Part shown: piece by piece, positions 1 through 6,815 of the stretch
Numbering within the stretch: position 1 is the first letter of the stretch
Layout of the letters: every line of letters starts with the position of its first letter
Assembly (NCBI GenBank): GCA_028751055.1
Contig: JAQZDD010000033.1
Span: forward strand, 1 to 8,160
DNA length: 8,160 bases
Origin: Euryarchaeota archaeon Ods04
GTDB lineage: Archaea > Halobacteriota > Halobacteria > Halobacteriales > Halorutilaceae
Direction: 5' to 3'
Notes under the pieces: generated by a model
Seen by the model: the letters and a program-made list of their open reading frames with translations, nothing else
Told to the model about the DNA's origin: nothing
Databases searched by the model: none
Program-made: the position numbers and the translations under genes

Positions 1-1130
1 ATCGACGCAGTGACGGTTGCTTCAGCCGAGTCGTCGGGTGCGACGTACGTCGTGTACGCCAGACCGTCCTCGCGGCTCGTCGCTGTGTCGTCGGTCAGCG
101 TTCCGGCGCCTTCCAACTCGAAGCTGACCTCCTCGCCGCCGTACTGTGCGTTGTACGCGTCGCGCACCTCAACGGAGAGCGTCGTGTTCGTGTTCTTTTC
201 GACTGTGTATCCGGTTCCGCGTCCTTCGGGCGTCGTGACGTACTCCGCCGTCGCCTCGTCGAAGCCCTCACGGACGCCGACCTTCGCCATGTACATGCTG
301 TACGTCACGGTCGCACCTTCGCGCTCCTGTACCATCTCAACGGTAACCGTCTCCGCCTCGGCGTCCACGTCGTAGCTGGCGACGTACCCGCCGTTGTCCT
401 CAAGCTCGGGTTCGAGGAGTTCGTCCCATCTCTCCTCGGGGAGTTCGGTCGGTAGCTCGAACGTGAGCGGCTCTTCGTCTTCGTCGTCTGACGTTACGGT
501 TACTCTCTTTGCAGGCGCGCTCACGGGGAACGTCTCGATATCCGTCGCGCGCACAGCTGTTTCCGAGAACTCGCCGCCGAGCGCGGTGAGGCGTACCGTC
601 CGTCCGTCGACGGGCTTCCGGTTGGAAGCAAGAACTGTTCCGTCACCTTCTCTGTGGTAGAAGACGTTGCCTTCGTGCACCGTCGTCACTCCCTGTATCT
701 CGTTGTAGTTCGGCTCGTACGTCATCCGTGCCGTAGTGAACTCCCTGCGCGTGCCGTCCCAGTAGTCGCGTGTCTCCGTGCCGACGGCGACTGCGTTGTC
801 GACGGCGAAGCCTCTCTCGTCACCTACCGACAGCGTACCGCTCGGCGAAGGCGGGCTACGCGTGAAGACCCTGTGCGGGTAACGCATACCCATCTCTACG
901 GAGGTGGAGCCGACAGCACCCGTCGAAGCCGTCGTCTGTACAGAAGCCGAGAGCTTCTGCAGGTCGTTATGCACCTCGTTCTGGTGGTTCAACTCCTCGG
1001 CTTGGTTCCATATCGGCACCGCTGTTAGCTGTACGACCGCAAGCAGGGACACTAAGATGGCGAAAGCCAGGAGTATGCCTACGAGCGGCGTCACACCCGA
1101 GTCGTCTTTGTCATGTTTTTTGCGCATCAT
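1..1130 (-). CDS. Pilin-like exported surface protein with Ig-like (Big_1-type) domain, C-terminus outside window
   Basis: At least 376 residues are encoded and the reading frame is open to the left edge, so the C-terminus is missing. The start is a double ATG at 1130/1127. The N-terminus reads MMRKKHDKDDSG, then VTPLVGILLAFAILV: a short charged leader and a hydrophobic helix (about residues 13-40), the layout of archaeal class III (prepilin peptidase) signals, with likely cleavage after Gly12. Residues 41-310 are an acidic, Thr-rich, beta-type region that I do not recognise. From about residue 317 the pattern VEVRDAYNAQYGGEEVSFEL followed by a GxAYTTY strand and EATVTA resembles a bacterial Ig-like group 1 (Big_1) domain. 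It is the third gene of the pilus operon, 8 nt after the platform gene, so it is probably a substrate of or partner to that system. It is larger than an ordinary pilin (about 150 residues) and may be a pilus-anchored adhesin. The pilin-like N-terminus is clear; the function is inferred. Confidence 0.85.
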   Translation of the reverse strand, partial: MMRKKHDKDDSGVTPLVGILLAFAILVSLLAVVQLTAVPIWNQAEELNHQNEVHNDLQKLSASVQTTASTGAVGSTSVEMGMRYPHRVFTRSPPSPSGTLSVGDERGFAVDNAVAVGTETRDYWDGTRREFTTARMTYEPNYNEIQGVTTVHEGNVFYHREGDGTVLASNRKPVDGRTVRLTALGGEFSETAVRATDIETFPVSAPAKRVTVTSDDEDEEPLTFELPTELPEERWDELLEPELEDNGGYVASYDVDAEAETVTVEMVQEREGATVTYSMYMAKVGVREGFDEATAEYVTTPEGRGTGYTVEKNTNTTLSVEVRDAYNAQYGGEEVSFELEGAGTLTDDTATSREDGLAYTTYVAPDDSAEATVTAS

Positions 1131-1138
1131 GTTTGGGT

Positions 1139-3100
1139 TTAGATGAACAGCACGAATGCTGCGGTTCCGAGTATCAGGAAGGCAACGCTGTACTTGAGAC
1201 CGCTCAGAACGTCGTCGTTCGCTATCTTGCCCGCCACGAGACCGTTGCCTACCGCCTGCACGATGACGGAGTGGAAGAACAGCATCCTGTACTCGTCAAC
1301 AGGTATGTCTTCGATGGGTACTGCGGCACCCGCCGGGAGGTCCGCGGTGTCGAGTTCGACGCCACCTATCTGCTCGGCGATGGGCTGTATGAACGCGAGG
1401 TCGAGCACGAGTATTATGAACAGGTAGACGAAGAAGCCGAGAACGATTATGGCGAGGTGCTGAGCCGACTGTAGCCTCCTCTGTTTACGCAGGTCTACCC
1501 GCGCCTGTGCGTCCTTCGCGGCTATCTTCAGAACCTTGTGTATCTCACCCGTCGCCGCCCTTGACTCTATCAGGAGTTTTACGGTTCTCGTTACCTCGGG
1601 CACACCGACGCGCTGGGCGAACTTCGCAAGCGCGTAGTCGGTGTCGGCGTTCCATCTCACGTCGTTGTACGTAGTCTTGAGTTCGTCGGCGAGGTAGCCC
1701 TGTGTCGTCCTCGATGTCTGCTTCAACGACTCCGTGAAAGACAGCCCCATCTTGTTGGCGTCGGCTATCGTGTTCAGCTTGTCGGGGAACCTCTCGACAA
1801 TCTTCTTCCGCCGCCATCCCTTCAGGTCGTGGAACACGGCGTAAGGCGTGAACAGAATCACGAGCGGAACCACGGCGGCGTACGTCGTGCTGACTATCGG
1901 TGCGTCCTGCATTTCCGCGAACGTAGCCAAGCCTGTCGATGACGCGTACCATATCCACACGAGCGACAGAGGCACCGAGAAGAACAGGGTTACCCACGGT
2001 CTCTCACGGATGTACGCGAACGGATGCCTGATGTTCTTCTTTATCTTACTCAGCCTCTTGCGCCGTCTGTGCCTCTCGGTGCGTTCGTCGTCGGGGGCTT
2101 CCTTCTCCCTGTCGATGCCTGCCCTTCTCTTCTCCCTTTCGAGGTTCGCACCCGACGGGGACGCGCCTTCTATGAACCCAAGAAGTGCTATGAAAGCCAC
2201 CATTCCCGCGGGCAGGACGGCGTAGACGATGACGTAAAGCGGCGCGAGTGCCGTCGTTCCCATCACGCCGACGACGAGGAGCATGACTATCACGAGTATG
2301 GGTGCGACGAGGAACATGGTGAGGTACATCTCGCTCACTATCGAGAGCGTCTCAAGCGACTCCGCCTGTTCGTCCTCCGCCTCCTTTAGGTACTTCTCTC
2401 CCTGCGCTTCTAGGAAGACGGTAACGTCGCCGCCTGACTCTATCACACCGATGAGGTCGTCAAGGAACTTCTTGAGGTTGCTGCTCGGTGTTATCTCGTA
2501 CAGCTTCCTTATCGACGTGTGCATCTCGGAGCCGAAGTACTCGATGTCCCTTACGACGTACTTGAGTTCGTTCGACACCTCGCCGTACGTCTCGTCCTCG
2601 TCGGCGAGCGACTTTATGATATCCATCATGTTGGTGCCGCCGTACGACATCGCGTACATGTAGACTATGGCGTGCGGTAGCTCCATGTTTATCTTGCGTG
2701 CCCTGCTTTCGGCTACCGACTGCGGGTAGATGTAGAGTGCGGCACCCGTAATGACGCCGAAGAACGCGGCGGAGGTGACCGTGACGAGCGTCCCGACAGC
2801 CACGATGCCGTAGATGTTGGCTATGGATGCGGGAACCGTCTCGAAGAAGCCCGTCTGTACGAGCATGTACGTCGTGACGACGCCCGCGACGGCACCGACA
2901 AGAGCGGCGAGCGCGGCGTAGACGATGAGACGTGCGATATAGAGGTCGTACGGCGTCGATATACGCGCTTGGTTCATCGAACGTCTGAGTTCGCCGAAGT
3001 TCCTGTCGCTGTCACGTACACGACGCCGGAGATATCCGTAAGTGTCGCTCTTCGAGGACGCTTTTTCGCGCACCGCGATGTCGGTTTCGGGATTACTCAT
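1139..3100 (-). CDS. Archaeal type IV pilus platform protein, PilC/FlaJ/TadC family (T2SSF domain)
   Basis: This 653-residue polytopic membrane protein would be the inner platform on which the ATPase acts during pilus or pseudopilus assembly. Two T2SSF-type repeats are visible. The first, about residues 143-275, begins LPHAIVYMYAMSYGGTNM and contains the VIESGGDV segment. The second, about residues 436-570, begins with RFPDKLNTIADANKMGLSF and contains LLIESRAATGEI. Hydrophobic segments lie near 54-81, 92-124, 258-285, 287-311, 369-389, 399-421, 547-571 and 604-653. A highly charged cytoplasmic linker (about 320-360, with an RHRRRKRLSKIKK-like stretch) separates the halves. The double-repeat layout and length are typical of archaeal FlaJ/PilC proteins. 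The ATG at 3100 overlaps the upstream ATPase stop (ATGAGTAA), which implies translational coupling. It could be named PilC or TadC; the sequence alone does not decide which pilus subtype it serves. Confidence 0.93.
   Translation of the reverse strand: MSNPETDIAVREKASSKSDTYGYLRRRVRDSDRNFGELRRSMNQARISTPYDLYIARLIVYAALAALVGAVAGVVTTYMLVQTGFFETVPASIANIYGIVAVGTLVTVTSAAFFGVITGAALYIYPQSVAESRARKINMELPHAIVYMYAMSYGGTNMMDIIKSLADEDETYGEVSNELKYVVRDIEYFGSEMHTSIRKLYEITPSSNLKKFLDDLIGVIESGGDVTVFLEAQGEKYLKEAEDEQAESLETLSIVSEMYLTMFLVAPILVIVMLLVVGVMGTTALAPLYVIVYAVLPAGMVAFIALLGFIEGASPSGANLEREKRRAGIDREKEAPDDERTERHRRRKRLSKIKKNIRHPFAYIRERPWVTLFFSVPLSLVWIWYASSTGLATFAEMQDAPIVSTTYAAVVPLVILFTPYAVFHDLKGWRRKKIVERFPDKLNTIADANKMGLSFTESLKQTSRTTQGYLADELKTTYNDVRWNADTDYALAKFAQRVGVPEVTRTVKLLIESRAATGEIHKVLKIAAKDAQARVDLRKQRRLQSAQHLAIIVLGFFVYLFIILVLDLAFIQPIAEQIGGVELDTADLPAGAAVPIEDIPVDEYRMLFFHSVIVQAVGNGLVAGKIANDDVLSGLKYSVAFLILGTAAFVLFI
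1145..1167 (-). other. Possible RNA hairpin with UUCG loop at platform/pilin gene junction
   Basis: On the minus-strand transcript CAGCA-TTCG-TGCTG (1161 to 1148) forms a perfect 5-bp stem with a UUCG tetraloop. An outer GAA/TTC pair can extend it across a 3-nt bulge. It lies in the last codons of the platform gene and ends 14 nt before the pilin-like start codon. Because the bases also encode Ala-Ala-Phe-Val-Leu, the match could be chance. If real, it could mark a processing or stability site that uncouples pilin expression from the machinery genes. Confidence 0.25.
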
Positions 3101-4889
3101 GGTGCTCGACTTCGAGGCTTTCTTCGAGTTTCTCTTCCTCTATCCTCTCCATCACCCTGTCCTTGTCGACGTAGTAGTCGTTCGTCACCGCGCCTATCTC
3201 CCTGTAGTCGCGTATGCCGTTCTCGACCATGTAACGTATGACGCGTTCGCGGTCTTCGATTTCGTTATCCATCCGTTCCTCTGTCCAGCCGCGCTCCTTA
3301 CGTATGTCATCCAGAACCGACGACTCCGACTGTCTGTGGTGGCTGTCGTCGTACGCCTCCCACTCGAAGAGGTCCTTTGCCTGTATGCTTCCTTCGTCGC
3401 CGAAGCCGGTTATCTCGCCTATCTTCGACGCCCGACGTATCCTCTTGCCGTCGACGTAGACCTGTTTCTGCACCGAAACTATGTCGAGGCTCTCTATCAT
3501 CTCCCTCGGCACCTTGAGCGGCTCTCCTTCGAGACGCCTTATCGCGCTCTTGACCGAGTCGGCGTGGAACGTCGTGTACGATGTGTGTCCTGTCGCCATC
3601 GCCTGAAAGAACGTCAGAGCGACGTCGCGCTTCGCACGTATCTCGCCGACCAAGAGGTACTCGGGACGCTGACGGAGCGACGACTGGAGAAGGTCGTACA
3701 TGCTGACCTCGCCCTTTCCGCCCGACGAGAACGACTTCCGAGTCACGGTCGCAACCCAGTTGTCGTGCGGTAGCGTGATTTCACGTGTGTCTTCTATCGA
3801 GACTACCTTCGACTCCGGCGGTATGAAGAAAGAAACTGCGTTCATGCTCGTCGTCTTACCTGAACCCGTACCGCCCACGAACATCAGCGACCTGCCGTTC
3901 TCTATCGCAGTCCAGAAGTAAGCCATCTCCTCGACCGAGAACGTGTTCCAGTTTACGAGGTCTATCGGCGTAATCGGGTCCTCGGAGAAGTTACGTATCG
4001 TCAGGTTCGACCCTCGCGTGCTTATGTCCTGACCGAGCGTGAGCTGTATACGTGAGCCGTCGGGTAACGATGCGTCGACGAGCGGGTCCGATGTCGATAT
4101 CATCTTCCCGCACTTCTGCGCCAGCCGGATTATGAGGTCGTTGAGTTCGTCAGCCGTGTTGAAGTCGACGTTCGTCCTGAGGTCGCGGTACTCGCGGTGG
4201 TAGATGAAGACGGGTACGTCGACGCCGTTGCAGGATATGTCCTCTATCTTCCTGTCGCGCAGGAACGGGTCTATCTTTCCGTACCCGAGGAAATGCCTTT
4301 CGAGGTAGTAGTATATCTTGTAGAGCGAACCCGGTTCGAGGTCTTTGCCGTACTCGTCGACGAGTTCCCTGACACGTGCTTTGAACTTCTCCTCCTTGTC
4401 TTCGCCGTCCTCAAGGTTGCTGTACATAAGAGTCTCGCGGAGTATGTCGAGAACGTCGTCCCTGAAGAACTCCTCGAATGCGTCGAGGTACGGTTCGACT
4501 ACGTAGTACTTGTCCTTGTTCTCCTCCTCGTCGTGCACTATCGAGACGTAGGCGTAAGGCTCGTTCACCCAGTACGTCTCCTTCTCCGTGTAGTCGTCAA
4601 GGTAGCTGAAGTCGAAGAAGCTGTTCTCCAAGAACTCGTCCGTAGGCTTTTCCCAGTAGAGGTCGGTACCGTCGAAGAACTCCTTCAGGTCGGGTACCAC
4701 GTCCGCAGACTCATCCGGCGTCGTTATCGACGGTAGCACCTTTCCTTCTTCGGACTCCTCCGTTCCCTCGTCGATTCCTTCGACAGCTTCGGGCATCTGC
4801 ATTACGTTTGTTTCTCCGTCTATCTCTTCCTCGTCCGCCGCCCCTTCGCCCTCAGTTTCGCCTTCCGGGCTGTCGTCGTCAGGTGTCAA
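3093..4889 (-). CDS. Type II/IV secretion system ATPase, PilB/FlaI/TadA (VirB11-like) family
   Basis: This 598-residue protein is a hexameric cytoplasmic assembly ATPase of the GspE/VirB11 superfamily. Visible motifs are Walker A GGTGSGKT (339-346), the Asp box KVVSIEDTREI (361-371), Walker B RPEYLLVGEIR (408-418, with Glu416) and the His box GHTSYTTFHADS (434-445). An N-terminal domain containing EDISCNGVDVPVFIYHREYR (about 216-235) precedes the core. Residues 1-65 are very acidic and probably disordered, and about 100 charged residues follow the core, ending EVEHHE. The start is TTG at 4889: an in-frame TAG lies ten codons upstream, no ATG or GTG lies between, and the acidic residues 2-29 look like real coding sequence. 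ATG codons at residues 30 and 32 are alternatives. It leads the operon with the platform and pilin-like genes. A FlaI role is less likely since no archaellin-type neighbours are seen. Confidence 0.94.
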   Translation of the reverse strand: MTPDDDSPEGETEGEGAADEEEIDGETNVMQMPEAVEGIDEGTEESEEGKVLPSITTPDESADVVPDLKEFFDGTDLYWEKPTDEFLENSFFDFSYLDDYTEKETYWVNEPYAYVSIVHDEEENKDKYYVVEPYLDAFEEFFRDDVLDILRETLMYSNLEDGEDKEEKFKARVRELVDEYGKDLEPGSLYKIYYYLERHFLGYGKIDPFLRDRKIEDISCNGVDVPVFIYHREYRDLRTNVDFNTADELNDLIIRLAQKCGKMISTSDPLVDASLPDGSRIQLTLGQDISTRGSNLTIRNFSEDPITPIDLVNWNTFSVEEMAYFWTAIENGRSLMFVGGTGSGKTTSMNAVSFFIPPESKVVSIEDTREITLPHDNWVATVTRKSFSSGGKGEVSMYDLLQSSLRQRPEYLLVGEIRAKRDVALTFFQAMATGHTSYTTFHADSVKSAIRRLEGEPLKVPREMIESLDIVSVQKQVYVDGKRIRRASKIGEITGFGDEGSIQAKDLFEWEAYDDSHHRQSESSVLDDIRKERGWTEERMDNEIEDRERVIRYMVENGIRDYREIGAVTNDYYVDKDRVMERIEEEKLEESLEVEHHE

Positions 4890-4914
4890 TGTGCTTATTT
4901 CTTGGCTTCCAGAG

Positions 4915-4923
4915 TACTAAAAG
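4915..4923 (-). promoter_or_regulatory. TATA-like element of the pilus operon
   Basis: On the minus strand TTTTTAGTA is centred about 30 nt upstream of the TTG start at 4889. This fits an archaeal promoter giving a leaderless or nearly leaderless mRNA. A second AT-rich site, CATTTTAACT (4932-4941), lies farther upstream and could serve a transcript with a leader of about 20 nt. No strong Shine-Dalgarno sequence precedes the start codon. Confidence 0.45.
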
Positions 4924-4980
4924 ATTCTGGCAGTTAAAATGTGTCTCCAGCGTCAGTCCATCGACGACGGATACGCGCCT

Positions 4981-5023
4981 AAAGATGTTTACTGACGCGG
5001 TTCTTCGCTCGAAATATGTTTAC
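4981..5023. repeat. Paired 12-nt direct repeats upstream of pilus operon promoter
   Basis: AAAGATGTTTAC (4981-4992) and AAATATGTTTAC (5012-5023) match at 11 of 12 positions and are offset by 31 nt, close to three helical turns. They lie about 60-100 nt upstream of the TATA-like element of the pilus operon and just beyond the 3' end of a possible small ORF. The spacing would put both copies on the same DNA face, as for a regulator binding site, but no regulator is identified. Confidence 0.35.
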
Positions 5024-5033
5024 AGGACAGTTC

Positions 5034-5126
5034 TCAGCCCGAAAGACCGTCTTCTTCGTACTCGGCGATTATGTCGTCTAGGCTCTTTTCTGTCTCTTCT
5101 TCCTCAGCCATCGGTGTTACGTTCAT
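5034..5126 (-). CDS. Possible 30-aa acidic small protein
   Basis: The short ORF encodes MNVTPMAEEEETEKSLDDII and continues for ten more residues (AEYEEDGLSG) to a TGA. It is strongly acidic, as expected of a halophile coding sequence, and the surrounding DNA in this 463-bp intergenic region is not. A TATA-like TTGTTTAAC element on the same strand is centred about 24 nt upstream of the first ATG, which fits leaderless expression. An internal ATG at 5111 gives a 25-residue version. I do not recognise the peptide; it has no Cys, no membrane segment and could form a short amphipathic helix. It might instead be a decayed gene remnant or chance. It is unlikely to be cotranscribed from the ATPase promoter, since it lies upstream of it. 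Confidence 0.4.
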   Translation of the reverse strand: MNVTPMAEEEETEKSLDDIIAEYEEDGLSG

Positions 5127-5144
5127 GTCTGCACTCTGCGGAAC

Positions 5145-5156
5145 TTGTTAAACAAT
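5145..5156 (-). promoter_or_regulatory. TATA-like element for the 30-aa small ORF
   Basis: The minus strand reads ATTGTTTAACAA, with its AT-rich core centred near 5150, about 24 nt before the ATG at 5126. The spacing fits a leaderless archaeal promoter. The sequence is itself a near-palindrome, so it could also be a protein-binding site. Support is positional only. Confidence 0.3.
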
Positions 5157-5240
5157 CTTACGGTATTCTCGCACGCACGTCAAACTCGGTTGCGGGACTG
5201 TCGTTTCCGTGGGTTTTCTTTTGTCGGAATGGAGCGAGCA

Positions 5241-5312
5241 AGGCAGGGCAAGGTGAGGCAAGACGAGAGCAGGACAAGGTAAGAGCAGGGCAAGGTGAGA
5301 GCGGGGCAAGCG
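5241..5312 (+). repeat. Purine-rich imperfect tandem repeat, about 16-nt unit
   Basis: Three adjacent units read AGAGCAGGACAAGGTA (5266-5281), AGAGCAGGGCAAGGTG (5282-5297) and AGAGCGGGGCAAGCG (5298-5312). A fourth related copy, AGGCAGGGCAAGGTG (5241-5255), is separated from them by 10 nt of similar sequence (AGGCAAGACG). The plus strand is almost pure A and G with regular C and T at fixed positions. The array ends about 12 nt before the TATA-like element of rpl40e. No convincing protein is encoded across it. The rest of the stretch 5157-5240 shows only a T-rich run (GGGTTTTCTTTTG, 5211-5223) and nothing else I can name. Confidence 0.7.
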
Positions 5313-5323
5313 CAAAAGCAAGA

Positions 5324-5331
5324 GTTATACA
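5324..5331 (+). promoter_or_regulatory. TATA-like element of rpl40e
   Basis: GTTATACA, preceded by an A-rich stretch (GCAAAAGCAAGA) that could act as a BRE, is centred about 26 nt upstream of the rpl40e ATG. This spacing predicts transcription starting at or within a few bases of the start codon. No Shine-Dalgarno sequence is present. Confidence 0.55.
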
Positions 5332-5352
5332 CGCTGACGCTCAGTTTCGAAC

Positions 5353-5502
5353 ATGGCTAAGTTCCCCGAAGCAGAGGAGCGTCTACTCGAAAAGCAGATA
5401 TGCATGAGATGCGACGCACGTAACCCGAAGGACGCCACTTCGTGCAGGAAGTGCGGATACAAGAAGCTCCGTCCCAAGAACCGCGAGCGTCAGGCTGCCT
5501 AA
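5353..5502 (+). CDS. rpl40e: 50S ribosomal protein L40e
   Basis: This 49-residue zinc-ribbon protein is a structural component of the large ribosomal subunit in archaea and eukaryotes. It begins [20 protein letters not shown] and ends in a basic tail ([13 protein letters not shown]). Two CxxC pairs, Cys17/Cys20 and Cys31/Cys34, form the expected C4 zinc site, and the [10 protein letters not shown] segment is the family signature. The length is normal for archaeal L40e. The basic tail contrasts with the acidic neighbours and fits rRNA binding. The gene stands alone on the plus strand with its own promoter. Its TAA overlaps the convergent hisB TAG by 4 nt, so the two transcripts must overlap at their 3' ends. 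Confidence 0.96.
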   Translation: MAKFPEAEERLLEKQICMRCDARNPKDATSCRKCGYKKLRPKNRERQAA

Positions 5503-6092
5503 AGCTCTCCTTTGGTGCTCGGTACGTCGCCCTCACGCCTCTCGTCGTAGCGCGTAGCGTCGTCTAAGGCAAGCGTGAACGCTTTGAACGCCGCTTCGAC
5601 CAGATGGTGGTCGTTGTCTCCCTCGCCCTCGACGTGTAGCGTCACGCCGGCGTTACGTGCGAACGAGCCGAAGAAATGCGGCACCATCTCGTTTGTCAGG
5701 TCGCCGACGGCGTCGCGTTCGAGCGGGAGCGACACGAACGCCTGTCCGCGTCCCGATATATCGACCACGGCGGAAGCGACGGCTTCGTCAAGCGGCGCGC
5801 GTCTGTCGCCGAAACGCTCGATACCCGCGCCGTCACCGACAGCGTCTGCGAAAGCGCGCCCGAGCACGATGCCTGTGTCCTCGACAGTGTGGTGGTCTCC
5901 GGTTTCTAAGTCGCCGTCGGCGTCGACCTTCAGGTCGAACAGACCGTGTTTTGCGACGGCTTCGAGCATGTGGTCCAAGAAGGCGACGCCCGTGTCCACG
6001 TCCGACTCTCCTTCGCCGTCTACGACAAACTCGACGCTCACGCTCGTCTCTCCCGTCTCACGTTCGGCGGTTCCTTTTCTTTCGTCTGTCAC
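5499..6092 (-). CDS. hisB: Imidazoleglycerol-phosphate dehydratase
   Basis: HisB dehydrates imidazole glycerol phosphate to imidazole acetol phosphate in histidine biosynthesis. The 197-residue single-domain protein has the normal archaeal length, without the phosphatase domain of enterobacterial HisB. Metal-binding motifs are visible: FLDHML around His41, AKHGLFDL around His49, the first DHHTVED (66-72) and the second DHHLVE (161-166), with conserved [11 protein letters not shown] (140-150) between them and the C-terminal PSTKGEL (191-197). The start is GTG at 6092, overlapping the hisA stop as GTGA. This start gives a protein of family length; the frame stays open farther upstream but only through the antisense-like shadow of hisA. 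The 4-nt overlap implies translational coupling with hisA. All key residues are intact. Confidence 0.96.
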   Translation of the reverse strand: MTDERKGTAERETGETSVSVEFVVDGEGESDVDTGVAFLDHMLEAVAKHGLFDLKVDADGDLETGDHHTVEDTGIVLGRAFADAVGDGAGIERFGDRRAPLDEAVASAVVDISGRGQAFVSLPLERDAVGDLTNEMVPHFFGSFARNAGVTLHVEGEGDNDHHLVEAAFKAFTLALDDATRYDERREGDVPSTKGEL

Positions 6093-6793
6093 TTTCCAGC
6101 CTCCACGGCTTCGTCGTACGTCATACGTCCCTCGTAAAAAGCAGTACCGATTACGACCGCAGACGCACCCGCGTCGCGCAGAGCCGAAACATCGTCGGGC
6201 GTCGTCACGCCGCCCGAGGCGATGACGGGAACTCCGACGGCTGAGACGAGTTCCTCGACGGGTTCGACGCTCACGCCTTCCAAGAGACCTTCGTCGTCGA
6301 CGTTCGTGAAAAGGAAGGCAGACGCGCCCTCGTCCTCGAAACGCCGTGCCGCCTCGACGGGCGACACACCCGCACCTTCCTTCCAGCCTTCGACTACGAC
6401 TTCGCCGCCGCGGGCGTCGAGCGAGACGACGACCTCGCCGTGTTCTGCGACACGTCCGACGAGCGGTGGGTTCTCCATCGCCGCTGTGCCCATGACTACA
6501 CGGTCGGCACCCGCGTCGAACAGCGTCTCTGCGTCTTCGACCGTACGGATGCCGCCGCCGACCTGCACCGACACGTCCGTCTCCTCCACGATACGTTCGA
6601 CGTGGCGCGCGTTCCTGCGCTCGCCGTCTATCGCGCCGTCCAAGTCGATGACGTGCAGGCGTTCCGCTCCCTCGTCCACCCAACGCCGCGCCGCCTCGAC
6701 AGGGTCGCCGTAGCTCTTCGCCGTCTCCTCGTCGCCCTGTACGAGTTGCACGCACTCGCCGTCCTTCATGTCGACCGCAGGTATTATTTCCAT
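6089..6793 (-). CDS. hisA: ProFAR isomerase HisA (phosphoribosylformimino-AICAR-P isomerase)
   Basis: HisA performs the Amadori rearrangement of ProFAR to PRFAR, the step that precedes the HisF/HisH synthase, whose product is the substrate of HisB. The 234-residue TIM barrel starts MEIIPAVDMKDGECVQLVQG, with catalytic Asp8 and the second catalytic Asp126 in VSLDARGG. The two phosphate-binding half-barrel sites are visible: GGGIR (79-83) with VVMGTAA (99-105), and ASGGV (192-196) with VVIGTAFYEG (213-222). The ATG at 6793 is chosen because the conserved barrel start follows at once. An in-frame upstream ATG at 6856 would add 21 basic residues and overlap the upstream small gene. The gap to that gene is 22 nt with no Shine-Dalgarno motif; a T5 run precedes the ATG. 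Cotranscription with hisB is strongly suggested. Confidence 0.96.
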   Translation of the reverse strand: MEIIPAVDMKDGECVQLVQGDEETAKSYGDPVEAARRWVDEGAERLHVIDLDGAIDGERRNARHVERIVEETDVSVQVGGGIRTVEDAETLFDAGADRVVMGTAAMENPPLVGRVAEHGEVVVSLDARGGEVVVEGWKEGAGVSPVEAARRFEDEGASAFLFTNVDDEGLLEGVSVEPVEELVSAVGVPVIASGGVTTPDDVSALRDAGASAVVIGTAFYEGRMTYDEAVEAGK

Positions 6794-6815
6794 GAGGAGA
6801 AAAACAGTCTTCGGG

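Noticed and set aside
1133..3241. Several plus-strand open frames across the platform gene
   Set aside because: All are antisense shadows caused by high-GC codon periodicity. The minus-strand frame has clear T2SSF repeats and membrane segments.
5211..5223. T-rich GGGTTTTCTTTTG as a terminator
   Set aside because: No plus-strand gene ends upstream of it, so there is no transcript for it to terminate.
4808..5407. A 199-residue plus-strand open frame crossing the intergenic region
   Set aside because: It starts antisense to the ATPase gene, runs through the repeat array and overlaps rpl40e in another frame. Its Ser/Arg/Leu-rich composition is unlike the acidic real proteins here.
6093..6755. 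N-terminal extension of hisB in frame
   Set aside because: It overlaps hisA entirely and encodes an Arg-rich shadow. The GTG at 6092 gives the normal HisB length and a GTGA overlap with hisA.
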